This document shows, in pieces, positions 47,601 through 59,700 of a DNA stretch of 64,000 nt. The stretch covers positions 434,762,676-434,826,675 of the forward strand of contig NC_058521.1 of NCBI RefSeq assembly GCF_904849725.1. The letters run 5' to 3'. The notes below the pieces were generated by a model. The model searched no databases. It saw only the letters and a program-made list of their open reading frames with translations, and was not told where the DNA came from. Source of the stretch: Hordeum vulgare subsp. vulgare. Its lineage: Eukaryota > Streptophyta > Magnoliopsida > Poales > Poaceae. A program made the translations under genes and the position numbers. The stretch's first letter is position 1. Every line of letters starts with the position of its first letter.

Positions 47601-49466
47601 ACTGCACCTATTGTTCAACCACCTGATTGGAACTTACCTTTTGAAATCATGTGTGATGCTAGTGATTATGCTGTTGGTGCTGTTCTAGGGCAAAGAGTCG
47701 ATAAGAAGTTGAATGTTATTCACTACGCTAGTAAAACTCTAGACAGTGCCTAGAGAAACTATGCTACTACGGAGAAGGAATTTTTAGCAGTCGTGTTTGC
47801 ATGTGAAAAATTCAGGTCTTACATAGTTGATTCCGAAGTCACTATTCACACTGATCATACTGCTCTTAAGTACCTCATGGAGAAGAAGGACGCTAAACCT
47901 AGACTTATCATATGGGTTCTCTTGCTACAAGAATTTGATTTGTACGTTGTCGACAGGAAGGGTACTGATAACCCAGTAGCAGATAACTTGTCTAGGTTGG
48001 AGAACGTTCTTGATGACCCACAACCTATTGATGATAGCTTTCCCGATGAGCAATTGAATGTCATCAATGCTTCACGTAGTGCACGGTGGTATGCTGATTA
48101 TGCAAACTATATCGTTGCCAAATATATACCACCTAGTTTCACGTACCAGCAAAAGAAATTCTTCTTTGACTTGAGACATTACTTTTGGGATGATCCTCAC
48201 CTTTATAAGGAAGGAGTAGATGGTGTTATTAGACGTTATGTACCTGAACATGAACAGGGACAGATCCTACAGAAGTGTCACTCTGAGGCCTACGGACGAC
48301 ACCATGCGGGAGATAGAACTGCACACAAGGTATTGCAATCAGGTTTCTATTGGCGCACTCTCTTCAAGGATGCCCATAGGTTTGTCTTGTCTTGTGACGA
48401 ATGTCAAAGAATAGGTAATATTAGTAAACGTCAGGAAATGCCTATGAACTATTCACTTGTCATTGAACCATTTGATGTCTGGGGCTTTGATTATATGGGA
48501 CGTTTTCCAAAATCCAACGGGTATACTCATGTCCTAGTTGTTGTTGATTACATCACTAAGTGGGTAGAAGCTATCCCCACTAGTAGTGCTGATAACAACA
48601 CTTCTATCAGAATGCTTAAAGAAGTTATTTTCCCTAGATTTGGAGTCCCTAGATATCTAATGACCGACGGTGGTTCACACTTCATTCATGATGCTTTTCG
48701 TAAGACGCTTGCTAAGTATGATGTCAACCATAGAATTGCGTCTCCCTACCATCCTCGGTCGAGTGGTCAAGTAGATCTAAGAAACAGAGAGATTAAACTA
48801 ATTCTGCAAAAGACTGTCAACAGGTCTAGAAAGAATTGGTCTAAGAAGCTCGATGATGCACTGTGGGCTTATAGGACTGCCTATAAGAATCCCATGGGCA
48901 TGTCTCCGTACAAAATGGTGTACGGTAAAGCATGTCATTTACCTCTTGAGTTAGAGCATAAATCCTTTTGGGCAATCAAAGAGCTCAACTTTGATTTCAA
49001 ACTTGCCGGCGAGAAGAGGTTATTTGATATTAGCTCACTTGATGAATGCAGCACTCAGGCATATGAGAATGCCAAGTTGTTCAAAGAAAAGGTTAAGAGG
49101 TGGCATGATAATAGGATACAAAAGCGTGAGTTCAATGTAGGTGATTATGTCTTGCTATATAACTCTCGTTTAAGATTCTTTGCAGGCAAGCTTCTCTCTA
49201 AATGGGAACGTCCCTATGTCGTTGAGGAAGTATATCGTTCCGGTGCTATCAAGATCAACAACATGGAAGGTAATTGTCCGAGAGTTGTAAATGGGCAGAG
49301 AATCAAGCATTATATCTCAGGTACTCCCATAAATGTTGAAAGCAATATTATCAATACCATAACTCCGAAAGAATATCTAAGGGATATTTATCAGCCTGTT
49401 TCAGACTCCGAAAACGAAGAGGTATGTGATTCGGTAAGAAAACAGAGTCCAAAACTTTTCCAGTAG
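44697..49466 (+). pseudogene. gag-pol of element E, two frameshifts and two stops
   Basis: ATG 44697 (MDTNPLRGLFGV). The gag core has AWGRLKSMLY. A one-base deletion near 45652 shifts the frame at the gag-protease linker. The protease CDVGARVSAI keeps its Asp. TAG at 46886 precedes RT (FLDGYSGFSQ, FMDDFSIYGS). A frameshift in a T-run near 47550 leads to RNase H (CDASDYAVGAVLGQ). TAG is at 47751. From 47754 a long frame runs to 49466 through the end of RNase H and integrase ([30 protein letters not shown]). The third catalytic acid is Asp (48774-48776, SGQVDL) where D has Glu. The product is inactive; the 3' half of pol is the best preserved of the nested elements. Confidence 0.9.
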
Positions 49467-49751
49467 GAAATTTTCTCCGTTTTGGAATATTTGAAAAAAT
49501 ACAAAAATTGGAACTAGTCCGGAAAGTGCGCGAGGAGGCGACAAGCCTGCCCGGTGCGGGCCCACCCCCGGGCCGCGCCGGGAGGGCTTGTGGCCACCTC
49601 ATGCGCCTCCCGAACTCTGTTTTCGTGCGGGGTACTCCTTCTGGTCTGAAAAAAATCAATATATATATTCCCGTTTGGTCTGACCCCTGCATCACGCAGA
49701 TTTCCTCTGTTTTCGTTTTGAGCCTCTTTTCTGTCGCAGATTTAGGGCAAG
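49467..49751 (+). promoter_or_regulatory. Internal LTR-like leader upstream of the 3' ORF of E
   Basis: Same layout as in D and C: A-rich stretch, GC-rich inverted repeat (49538-49600, GGGCCCACCCCCGGGCC at its centre, arms CAAGCC and GGCTTGTGG), then CTTCTGGTCTGAAAAAAATC and the ORF start. The stem sequence follows the GCGCGG type of the LTR of E, not the CCACCGCC type of D. Confidence 0.6.
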
Positions 49752-50168
49752 ATGTCTTCTCAAGATTCAGAGGGGGAGAGCTTTGTGGCAGATTACCTTG
49801 CTAATCCCAAGGTCTATGGGTACTTGGATCCTTATGGCTGGACCACTGATGAGGAAGAAGATTATGATCCAAAGGGGAAGGAACAAACAAGTTCCGTTGA
49901 AGAGGAGGCTCCTCTACCTCAACCTGGACACACGCATGTGAAGTTCAAGAAGTCGAGCCTCCCTGACTCAAGGAAGAAGTCTAAGACTTTGTTTATCCCT
50001 TCTCGTTTCTTGCAGGAGAGTAAGCAGGAATTATGCCAAAGGGTGTTGAAGCTTGAAGAGGAAAATGATGATCTGAGGGAGCAAAATTTTATGCTCAAGT
50101 GGAAATTAAACAAGCTCAAGACCTCTGCAACAACTCCTCCACCATCACCACCAAAGGAAGACAACTAA
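49752..50168 (+). CDS. 3' ORF of element E, 138 aa, acidic with C-terminal coiled coil
   Basis: An intact frame from ATG 49752. An acidic N-terminus (SQDSEGESFVADYL, DEEEDYDPKG) is followed by a basic stretch (KFKKSSLPDSRKKSK) and a leucine-rich coiled coil (LCQRVLKLEEENDDLREQ), ending TTPPPSPPKEDN. Only this end is shared with the ORF of D; the rest is unrelated to it and to the Athila-type ORF of C. It has no signal peptide or membrane segment. The acidic-basic-coiled layout would suit a nucleic-acid or protein binding adaptor; that is inference and the function is unknown. Confidence 0.65.
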   Translation: MSSQDSEGESFVADYLANPKVYGYLDPYGWTTDEEEDYDPKGKEQTSSVEEEAPLPQPGHTHVKFKKSSLPDSRKKSKTLFIPSRFLQESKQELCQRVLKLEEENDDLREQNFMLKWKLNKLKTSATTPPPSPPKEDN

Positions 50169-50201
50169 ACATGGGTATGGGCAATCCCCTTGGCTTGTGC
50201 G

Positions 50202-50215
50202 AAGCTTGGGGGAGT
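50202..50215 (+). other. Internal polypurine-tract copy of E
   Basis: AAGCTTGGGGGAGT, identical to the terminal tract at 51689-51702, and followed by TG. Confidence 0.72.
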
Positions 50216-51666
50216 TGCCCCGGTATCGTATCACCATCACATCTTTTGCCTTTACCTTTGTTTTAGTTTTCCTTTTTAGTTTTCTCTTTCTCTAGTAGAT
50301 TAAAAGTCTTAGTGTTTTAGTCTTGAGATTTGCTTTGTCTCACCCCCGATGTATTCGAGCTCGTGAGGCATGTAATAAAGAGTGTCTTAGATGAAGGGCT
50401 TTGCCTCTTGCCATGATCAAAAGAGTGAGAATAGAACAAAAGCATGAAGGATCATGTAATGATCTTATGGAAAGTGATGGCTTCACATATAAAAAGAATG
50501 ATGATTGAAACTTGTTGAGGGTAGGCAAACGTAGACCTTGGTCATTGTTGTAATTAATAGGAAGTGATAAATAAGGAGAGGTTCACATATAAATATATCA
50601 TCTCTGACACCATCTATGATTGTGAACACTCACTAAACTATTGCATGCCTGGAAGTAGATGTTGGACAAGGAAGACAACATAATGAATTGGTTCGCTTGG
50701 CTCCGAACAATGTTATATGATTAGAGATCCCTTATCATGTGACGATTGCTTCCACCTCACATTAGCCAAACCTCCCGCACTAAGTAGAGATACTACTTGT
50801 GCATCCAGAAACCTTCAACCCAGTTTTGCCATGAGAGTCCACCATACCTACCTATGGATTGATTAAGATCCCTCAAGTAAGTTGTCATCGGTGCAAGCAA
50901 TAAAAATTTCTCTCTAATATGTATGATCTATTAGTGTGTGGAAAATAAGCTTTTTATGAACCTATGATGAGGAAGACATAAAAGCGACAGACTGCATAAT
51001 AAATTTCTTTATCGCAGGAGGCAATATAAAGTGATGTTCCTCCGCACTAAGAGGACACGCATCCAAACCTCAAAAGCGCATGACAACCTCTGCTTCCCTC
51101 TGCGAAGGGCCTATCTTGTACCTTTACTTTTTTCCCTTGAAAGAGTCATGGTGATCTTCACCAATTCTTCATCTCGCCTTTATCTTGGCTAACGTCATAT
51201 GCTTGGGAAAGATCTATATTCATATGTCAACTTGGAGGTAAGTATTCATGAATTATTATTGTTGACATTGCCCTTGAGGTAAGCAGTTGGGAGGCAAAAC
51301 TATAAGCCCCTATCTTTGTTTGTGTCCACCTGAAACTTTGATCTCATGAGTACCACGTGAGTTGTAGCAATTGTAGAGAACGAAAGAATGATTGAGTATG
51401 TGGATTTGCTTTACAAACTCTTATTTGACTCTTTCTGATGTTGTGATAAATTGCAATTGCTTCAATGACTAAAGGCTGTCGGTTGTTACTTCTCGGTAAG
51501 GTTCTTGATCCATGCTTTACTTTGTGAAGGAATTATCACTTTAGCATGAGAGCTTATATGTTGGTATTGCTGTTCTAATCATGATCATGATGCATGCATG
51601 TTCGTATCTTGTTTTTTCGACACCTCTCTCCCTAAACATGTGGACATATTTATTGCGCTAGGCTTT
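50216..51666 (+). other. Conserved 3' non-coding region of E
   Basis: About 1.45 kb collinear with D (29599-31053). Blocks 50795-50862 and 51088-51113 are also found in C. I see no gene here. Confidence 0.75.
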
Positions 51667-51702
51667 CGCTTGAGGACAAGCGAGGTCTAAGCTTGGGGGA
51701 GT
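51667..51702 (+). other. Terminal polypurine tract of E with upstream hairpin
   Basis: CGCTTGAGGACAAGCG (51667-51682) forms a 5-bp stem, and AAGCTTGGGGGAGT (51689-51702) abuts the 3' LTR. Confidence 0.88.
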
Positions 51703-53224
51703 TGATACGTCCATTTTGCATCATGTTTTCATGTTGATATTTATCGCTTCTTGGGCTGTTATTTCACTTCATGGTACAATACTTATGCCTTTTCTCTCTT
51801 ATTTTGCAAGGTTTACATGAAGAGGGAGAATACCGGCAACTGGAATTCTGGCCTGAAAGTGGAGCAAAGTTGAGATACCTATTCTGCGCAACTCCAAACG
51901 CCGTAAAAATCAACGAGGATTTTTTCCGGATTTATAAAAAAAACTGGGCCGAAGAAGCGCGAGAGGTACGCCAGCAGGTGGCCACAAGCCTGCACGGCGC
52001 GGCCACCCCCCAGGCCGCGCCATGAGGGCTTGTGGGCAGCCTGATGGCCCACTAGCCCCCTCTTCTGCTATAGGAAGGGTTTCGTCCCAAAAAAATCAAG
52101 GAGGAGCTTTTTCGTGGATTCGCCGCCGCCACGAGGCGGAACTTGAGCAGAACCAATCTAGAGCTCCGGCAGGACGATCCTGCCGGGGAAACTTCCCTCC
52201 CGGAGGGGGAAATCGTCGCCATCGTCATCACCAACACTCCTCCCATCGGAGGGGACTCGTCACCATCAACATCTTCATCAGCACCATCTCATCTCCAAAC
52301 CCTAGTTCATCACTTGTAACCAATCTCCGTCTCGCGACTCCAATTGTTACTTGTAAGGTTGCTAGTAGTGTTAACTACTCTTTGTAGTTGATGCTAGTTG
52401 GATTAATTGGTGGAAGAGTTTATCTTCGGATCCTTGATGCTACTCATTACCTCTCTTGTCATGAATATGATTATGCTTTGTGAGTAGTTACTTTTGTTCC
52501 TGAGGACATGGGATAAGTCATGCTAATAGTAGTCATGTGAATTTGGTATTCGTTCGGTAATTTGATGTGTTGTATGTTGTTTTTCCTCTAGTGGTGTTAT
52601 GTGAACGTCAACTACATAACACTTCACAATTATTTGGGCCTAGAGGAAGGCATTGGGAAGTAGTAAGTAGATGATGGGTTGCTAGAGTGACAGAAGCTTA
52701 AACCCTAGTTTATGCGTTGCTTCGTAAGGGGCTGATTTGGATCGACTAGTTTAATGCTATGGTTAGACTTTGTCTTAATTCTTCTTTCGTGGTTGCGGAT
52801 GCTTGCGAGAGGGGTTAATCATAAGTGGGATGCTTGTCCAAGTAAGGGCATTACCCAAGCGCCGGTCCACCCACATATCAAACTATCAAAGTAACGAACC
52901 CGAATCATATGAACATGATGAAAACTAGCATGACAGAAATTCCCGTGTGTCCTCGGGAGCGTTTTTTCCTCCTATAAGACATTGTCCAGGCTTGTCCCTT
53001 GCTACAAAAGGGATTGGGCCACTTTGCTGCACTGTTGCTACTTTTGTTACTTGTTGCTTGCTACGAATCATCTCACCACACAATCACTTGTTACCGACAA
53101 TTTCAGTGCCTGCAGATTTTACCTTGCTGAAAACCACTTGTCAGATCCTTCTGCTCCTCGTTGGGTTAGACACTCTTACTTATCGAAAGGACTACGATTG
53201 ATCCCCTATACTTGTGGGTCCTCA
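51703..53224 (+). repeat. 3' LTR of element E
   Basis: 1522 bp, collinear with the 5' LTR. The end reads GGGTCCTCA where the 5' copy has GGGTCATCA. Confidence 0.92.
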
Positions 53225-53229
53225 TGGTC

Positions 53230-53946
53230 CAGCTGCCAAAGATGCACCACGTGCCAATCAAGTGGTCTGCTACAAGTGTGGAGAACCAGGTCACTATTCA
53301 CGTGAGTGTCCTCAGAATAATGCCACAAATCAACCTAGAAAGTCTGTTGGACGTGGCAACCCAGGCAAAGCATTCAATGTGAAGCCAACCCCTGCGCGTG
53401 GGCGTGTGAACTATGTTTCAGCAGAAGAAGCTGCAGAGGATCCCGACGTCGTTTTGGGTACGCTCATTGTCAATTGTCACCCAGCATATGTTCGTTTTTA
53501 TACTGGGTCATCTCATTCTTTCATTTCCGAAAGTTATGCACAGTTGCATAACATGTCATTTTGTGATCTGCCATTCCATTAGTGGTTCAGACTCCTAGTA
53601 GCAAATGGCAGACCTCTAGGGTAAGCCATGACAATGAAATTCTTGTGGACAGGCTAGTCTTCCTAGCATCATTGATAGCTCTTAAGTCTTCATATATCAA
53701 TATCATCTTGGGTATGGATTGGATGTCAGCTCATTACGCCAAGATTGATACTCATACTAGGAATGTTTAGCTTACACATCCATCGGGTGAGATAGTTAAT
53801 GTCTTGACTCGAGTTGCCAAATGCCAACTCTATTCCCTCAATGCTAGACCTCTTCGAGAGCTAGAAGATATTCCGGTAGTCCATGACTTCTGGATGTCTT
53901 TCCAGAAGAACTGGCAGGCATTCCACCTGACACGGATGTAGAGTTT
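53230..53946 (+). pseudogene. NC zinc knuckle and protease of element F, broken
   Basis: Continues gag after E. The zinc knuckle CYKCGEPGHYSREC (CX2CX4HX4C) starts near 53268. The protease block reads FYTGSSHSFIS: TAT at 53499-53501 encodes Tyr where Gypsy proteases have the catalytic Asp. A frameshift near 53582 and TAG at 53768 follow, with IILGMDWMSAHYA marking the protease end. The linker to RT (53771-53946) has lost its frame. Inactive. Confidence 0.85.
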
Positions 53947-55219
53947 GTGATAGACCTTGTCCGACAAACCATCCCAATAGCCAGAAGACCCTATAAGATG
54001 GCACCCTTAGATCTAGCCGAACTTAAGAAACAACTAAATGAGGCCTTGAATAAAGGTTTCATTCGTCCTAGCTCTTCTCCTTGGGCTTGTCCTTTCCTCG
54101 TCATTAAGAAGGATGGAACGGATCGGATGGTTGTAGATTATCGACTAGTTAATCTGGCTATCATAAAGAACAAGTATCCGCTCCCCAGGATCAATGACCT
54201 ATATGATTAGCTCGCTGGATTCTCAGTCTTCTCCAAGATGGTTTGGAGGTTGGGCTGCCATCAAATCAAGATCAAGAACGGGGACATTTCAAAAACGGCC
54301 TTTGTCACTCGTTATGGCCAATACGAGTACATCGTCATGTCCTTCGGTTTAACCAATGCTCGAGCCACTTTCTCTCGCTTGGTGAATTCGATCTTCATGG
54401 AGTACTTGGATAAATTCGTTGTGGTTTACCTCAATGATATACTCATTTACTCGAAGAACAAACAAGAACATGTCGAGCATCTAAGGCTGGTATTGATGAA
54501 ACTTCGAGAGCATCGCCTTTATGGCAAGTTCTCTAAATGTGAATTCTGGTTGCCAGAAGTGACCTAGCTATGCCATGTAATTTCTCGTAAAGGTATTGCT
54601 GCCAATCCCGAGAGAGTTCAAGCTGTCCTTGACTGGACTCAACCTGAATCAGTTAAGCAAGTTAGGAGTTTTCTTGGTCTAGCGAGCTATTGTCGCCGCT
54701 TTGTCGAGAACTTCTCCAAGGTTGCAAAGCCTCTAACTGAACTCCTCAAGAAAGATAAAAAATTCGAGTGGACCCCACAATGCGAGCATAGTTTTTAGGA
54801 ACTAAAAAAGACGCCTGACTTCTGCACCCATGTTGGTACCACAAGATTTCTCCAAGGACTGTATTATCTATTGCGACGCCTCGCGACAAGGATTAGGTTG
54901 CATTCTCATGGAGGATCGTCATGTGATTGTATGCGCATCTCGATAGTTGCGTCCACATGAGGATAATTATCCCACACATGATCTTGACCTTGCAATTGTA
55001 GTCCATGCACTAAAAACCTGGCGACATTACCTTCTAGGTAATCATTGCAAACTTTACACTAATCACCAAAGTCTGAAATACTTCTTCACCCAACCGGATT
55101 TGAATCTCAGGAAAAGACGGTGGGTCGAGTTGATTACAGATTATGACTTAGGGAGAACTTGCACCGTTGGGAAAGCCAATGTCATGGATGATACACTAAG
55201 TCGTAAGTCCTATTTTTAA
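53947..55219 (+). pseudogene. RT and RNase H of element F, broken, catalytic residues lost
   Basis: RT starts with [17 protein letters not shown] and [20 protein letters not shown]. The first catalytic block reads [15 protein letters not shown], with Val (54241-54243) where Asp is expected. The second reads [11 protein letters not shown], with Asn (54433-54435) for the first Asp. Stops at 54208, 54565, 54796 and near 54944 sit mostly where relatives have Gln. RNase H is recognisable by IYCDASRQGLGC, RPHEDNYPTHDLDLA and LYTNHQSLKYF, where Asn replaces the usual Asp. Both enzymes are dead. Confidence 0.88.
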
Positions 55220-56784
55220 CAATCTGATGTTACAACAAGGTCAACCACTTCTCCATGAGGAATTTCCAAAGTTAAACCACCACCTTGTTCCTCAAGGATT
55301 CCTTTCCACCTTGGTGGTGAAACTTATGCTTAAGGATCAAATCGTAGTTGTGCACACATATGATGAGGGTATATCTTGAATCAAGGAGAATGTCGCTAGT
55401 GGAAACGCTAAAGATTTCTACATGGATGATCAAGGTGTTGTGTTCTTTCCGAACCGTTTGGTGGTTCCAAAGAGCAAACGTCTGCGGCAGTTGATCCTTA
55501 TGGAGGCTCATGAATCTCCTCTCACGATTCATCCTGGTAGTACCAAGATGTATCAGGACCTATGCCAGAGGTTCTGGTGGACTAGGATGAAGAGAGAAAT
55601 TGCTCAGTTCATTGCAAACTGCTATGTTTGTCGTTGAGTTAAAGCAAAACATCAAAGGCCTGTTGGCACCCTTCAACCTTTAGCTATTCCTAAGTGGAAA
55701 TAGGATAAAGTCGGTATGGATTTCATCACCAGATTTCCCAGGACCAAGAGGGGGAATAATGTTATCTTTGTGGTCATTGACCATCTTTCCAAAGTGGCTC
55801 ATTTTCTTCCTGTTCGAGAAAGTATAACCGCTAGTCAGCTAGCGGAGTTATATATTTCCCGAATAGTGTCTCTTCATGGTGTTCCTTTGGAGATTAACTT
55901 AGACCGTGGAAGTATGTTTACTTCTCATTTCTGGGAAAGCTTTCAAAATTCCATGGGGACTCATCTCTCCTTTAGCACTGCTTTCCATCCTCAGTCTAGT
56001 GGGCAAGTAGAACGAGTAAATCAAATCCTGGAAGACATGCTTAGAGCTTTTATTATATCTTTCGGCAAGAATTGGGAGAGATGTCTTTCGTTCGCCGAAT
56101 TTGCTTATAACAATAGTTATCAATCAAGCTTGGGCAAAGCTCCTTTTGAAGTTCTCTATGGACCAAAATGTCGAACACCTATTAACTGGTCACAAACCGG
56201 AGAGAGGCAACTCTTTGGTGCGGATATGATCCAGGAGGCCGAAGAGGAAGTTTGCATTATTCGTGAAAAGTTGAAAACAGCTCAATCTCGTCAAAAGAGC
56301 CAATATGGTCGCCATCATAAGGTTGTGACCTTTGAAGTTGATGAGAAGGCTTACCTTCGGATTACACCTGTGAAGTGTACACATCGATTCGGTATCAAAG
56401 GCAAATTGGCTCCTCGTTACATTGGTCCTTTTCGCATTCTTGCCAAATGAGGAGAGGTTGCCTACCAATTGGAACTTCCTCCGCATCTTTCAAAGTTCCA
56501 TGATGTTTTCCACGTCTCGCAACTCGGGCGTTGCTTCTCGGATCCCATCCGTGAAGTGAACCACGAAACGCTTGATCTCCAGGATAACCTTTCATATCCA
56601 GAATACCCTGTTCGTATTCTTGACCAAGCTGAGCATACCACTCGACGTCGAAACCTCAAGTTTCTCAAGGTTCAGTGGTCAAATTATTCCGAAAATAAGC
56701 AACCTGGGAAAGGGAGGACCTTCTCCATTTAGAGTACCCTGCGCTCTTCCCGACGACTCCTAAATCTCGGGACGAGATTCTTTT
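55220..56784 (+). pseudogene. Integrase of element F with chromodomain remnant, broken
   Basis: After a degraded linker, integrase shows the zinc site (HPGSTKMYQDL to CYVCR near 55560-55635), then TGA 55635 and a TAG near 55700. The core has GMDFITRFP, LDRGSMFTSHFW and [13 protein letters not shown], so the D-D-E residues are present. The GPF motif APRYIGPFRILAK is followed by TGA 56448 and LPPHLSKFHDVFHVSQL. The end KVQWSNYSEN resembles the start of a chromodomain; a one-base shift near 56700 then spoils the frame. In chromoviruses this domain steers insertion to chromatin. Other chromodomain boundaries cannot be fixed by eye. Confidence 0.85.
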
Positions 56785-56798
56785 GAGTAGGGGTGAGT
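56785..56798 (+). other. Polypurine tract of element F
   Basis: GAGTAGGGGTGAGT directly precedes the TGTCACATCCC start of the 3' LTR. Confidence 0.8.
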
Positions 56799-59700
56799 TG
56801 TCACATCCCTGGTTTCATTTTGCTTTGTGCGTAGCTAGTGTGTGCATCATATTTAATTTTTGTTAAGTTGAAATGGGGATTAATAAAACCCTAGCACCTC
56901 ACCCTAAATAAAATAATTCAAATGGTGTGATTTTCAATGAACCCAAAATGGCCTTAAAAATGTTTATCTTTTCTGTTAAATGTTGGCAACAACATTACAG
57001 GGATGAATTTTATTTTACAACCACTTTTGGCATCTTAAATAATCCACAAAAGCCACTGAAATTGTCAAAATAATAACTATAAATATTTTATTTAATTCAA
57101 AAAATGCTGAAATAATTTGTGGAGTTTGGAAATAATTCAAATATGCTCCATATTTAATTCCAGGGTTTTTGGTTTAGGTTTTGAGCCCAAACAAAATTAA
57201 AACAAATGTGACTAATAGGAAACTGAACAGAATAAAAAAAAGGAAAGAAGTAACCTACCTCACGCCTGACCCAGCTCATCTGGCCTCCCTATCATCTTCT
57301 ACCTCTGCTCGTAGGCACAGAGGAGCTGGCCGCCGTCTCTCGTGCACATGGCACGCAGCTGCGTGTGTGCCTGGCTCCCTGATCGCATTGGCAACGTGAT
57401 AGACTCCAGGAGATGCCAGATCCATTTCCCCCTCTCCATTCGCTCTCTCTTCTCTTCTCCCCTCTCTCCTGCCATGGCCTCACCTCGGGCTCGCCGTCGC
57501 TAGGTCGACCCGGCCGTTCCCTCTCGTCTCTGAGGTGCTCAAAAGCTTCGCCTCGACACATTGCGGCTCCACGCTAGAAGAATCGAAGCCAGGCACCTCC
57601 AACCGCCGTCGCGCCATCGTCTTCCTCCTCCGGAGATCGAAGCCGTCGCCGTCGAATTCACCATGAACAGAACATCTCCGAGACCGCTCTTGACGCCACT
57701 GGAACCCTCGTGAGCCGAAGGATCCGTTTTTCCCCTTTTCCCCTTCGTTCACGAGTGGTAGTTGTTGTTTCCACCGACGCCCGAAGAGCTCCACCGTGGG
57801 ATCTCATCGCCGGTGAGATTCCGGTGGTCCTCGAGCCCAACCGAGGCCACCAACGGCTTCGCGATGACGTGTAGGTGCTGTAGGTTCTTAGCTTAGGTTC
57901 AGTTGCGCTCCGTTTCGTCGATCTCGATGAAGGCCGAGTTCCGGTGACCTCCTAGGTCGTCGGCGGCGACATCTTCGGCCACACCAGCCCATGTCACTTG
58001 CTCCATCCAATGCACGGGCAAGAGGCCATTTTGTAGGTGGTCTCTGCCGGCCAAATGGTTCCCGGAGGTGGTTTTCCAACCCCTACGTCGTCCGTGGTAC
58101 CACCAAAGGCTCAACGGCGGTGAGCTGATCCAGTTCGACCCCCTTAGTCACTGGCAGGTGGGACCATCCTCTGGTTAATTAGGGTATAAAGTAAACAAAA
58201 TAAATTACTTTTTATAAGCTAAACACCCACTAACCAATGGGCCCAGCCCCAATAATTAGGATTATAGTTCAAATATAACTCTCGTAGTGCATGTGTTACT
58301 TACCAGTGGACTCCAGTCGTCAAGTTTGACGTGCAATCATCAGTTTGACCTGCTGATGTCATGCTGATGCAGTAATACCAATTCTGGTTTAAATAAAATC
58401 CCATAAATAGTTATAAACTACTAAAAATCATAGAAATTAATCTCTAACTAAGATTACAATAATTCATATATGAAAAATTATCAAAAAAATCAATGAATCC
58501 ATTTGTGCTATTTTCTCAATGAAAGTTAATTTAAAAATACCTTATTTGAAGTGGCATTTGAATCTTTGATTCAATCCAGCTTCAACCAATTCAATATTAT
58601 ATGCATTAGCTCATCCATCATATCCATGTCATGCCATTATCATGCATCATATTGTTGCACTTGTCGTGTATTGATTGTGATTGTTTGTTTCGGTAGGCTC
58701 CGCTCCACAGGATACTCAGGAGTATCCAACTGAAGGAGTGTATCCCTCCGCTGATCCACAAGGCAAGCACACCTTTTGAGCATTCCGATAAAATCCCATG
58801 TTCTCGCTCCTGCTCTCATTTATTGCATTAGGACACATCATGATAAATGTTTTACCTCGGTAGTCGAACCCATTCCTCTGCATGACCTATCGTTGTCACA
58901 GTAAATAGCTAAACCTTGCAACCTAGCATACCTGGTAGATGCTTGAGCCATGACGTGCTTTACCCTGCTATGCTTGTTATGCTTAGAGTTGTGTCGGGCC
59001 TGTTTCATTTGGGTGATGAACAAGAGAGAATAAATGTGTTATGGTGACAAAGGTTAAGTGTTGAATCTGATTTGGTAAACGTACCAATGAGAGGCTATGT
59101 AGGAGCACATGGTGGGTTGTCTCATTGGAACGGTTCTTAGGAAGTGAGTTCCGTGCATGTGATCTAAGACTACCTACTACCATACGTTGGGATACTTAAT
59201 TGACCCTCTCGGCTTATTAATCGCCTAATACTCTATCCAGGAGTTGCAAGTAGTTTCTGGTGTTTATTGTTATACCTTAGAGGTGGGCTGTGACGCGGTA
59301 GGCAGTGGCACGGTGTACCAAGTAGCACACTGATGGTGAGCTTGGGAACCCTGCGCACATCGTTTGAGGCCGTGGCGGAAACTTCGGCCGGCCTTCCGTG
59401 CTGGTTCAGTCTCAAATAGGCGATAAACCTGGACTAGGTATTAGCGTCGTTAACGGTCGTGGCTGACTCCCTCGCTGGGCTTCCTCTTGAAGGTTGTCGA
59501 GGTGCGTGAAGTGTACATGTCGATAAGTGGCGAGAGCGTGTGTGAAGAAGTACACCCCTGCAGGGTTATGATCTATTCGAATAGCCACGACAGCGGATAT
59601 GGACTACTTGGAAACATATGTTTTTCATAGATAACTTTGATGGCTACTCATAAAAGTATCAAGATAAGTGTGAGTATCATGGATGGAATTCTCGTAGGGA

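Larger units (their letters stand above)
43066..53224 (+). mobile_element. Element E: complete but decayed Athila-group Gypsy retrotransposon
   Basis: It is flanked by a perfect 5-bp duplication TGGTC (43061-43065 and 53225-53229) in the gag of F. Both LTRs are present (1525 and 1522 bp), with tRNA-Asp primer site, gag-pol, internal leader, 3' ORF, internal and terminal polypurine tracts. It starts TGATACGTCC and ends GGGTCCTCA. About 9 differences in the first 250 bp of the LTR pair by eye, roughly 3.6%. Same group as A and D but a different subfamily from D in LTR and 3' ORF. Confidence 0.94.
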
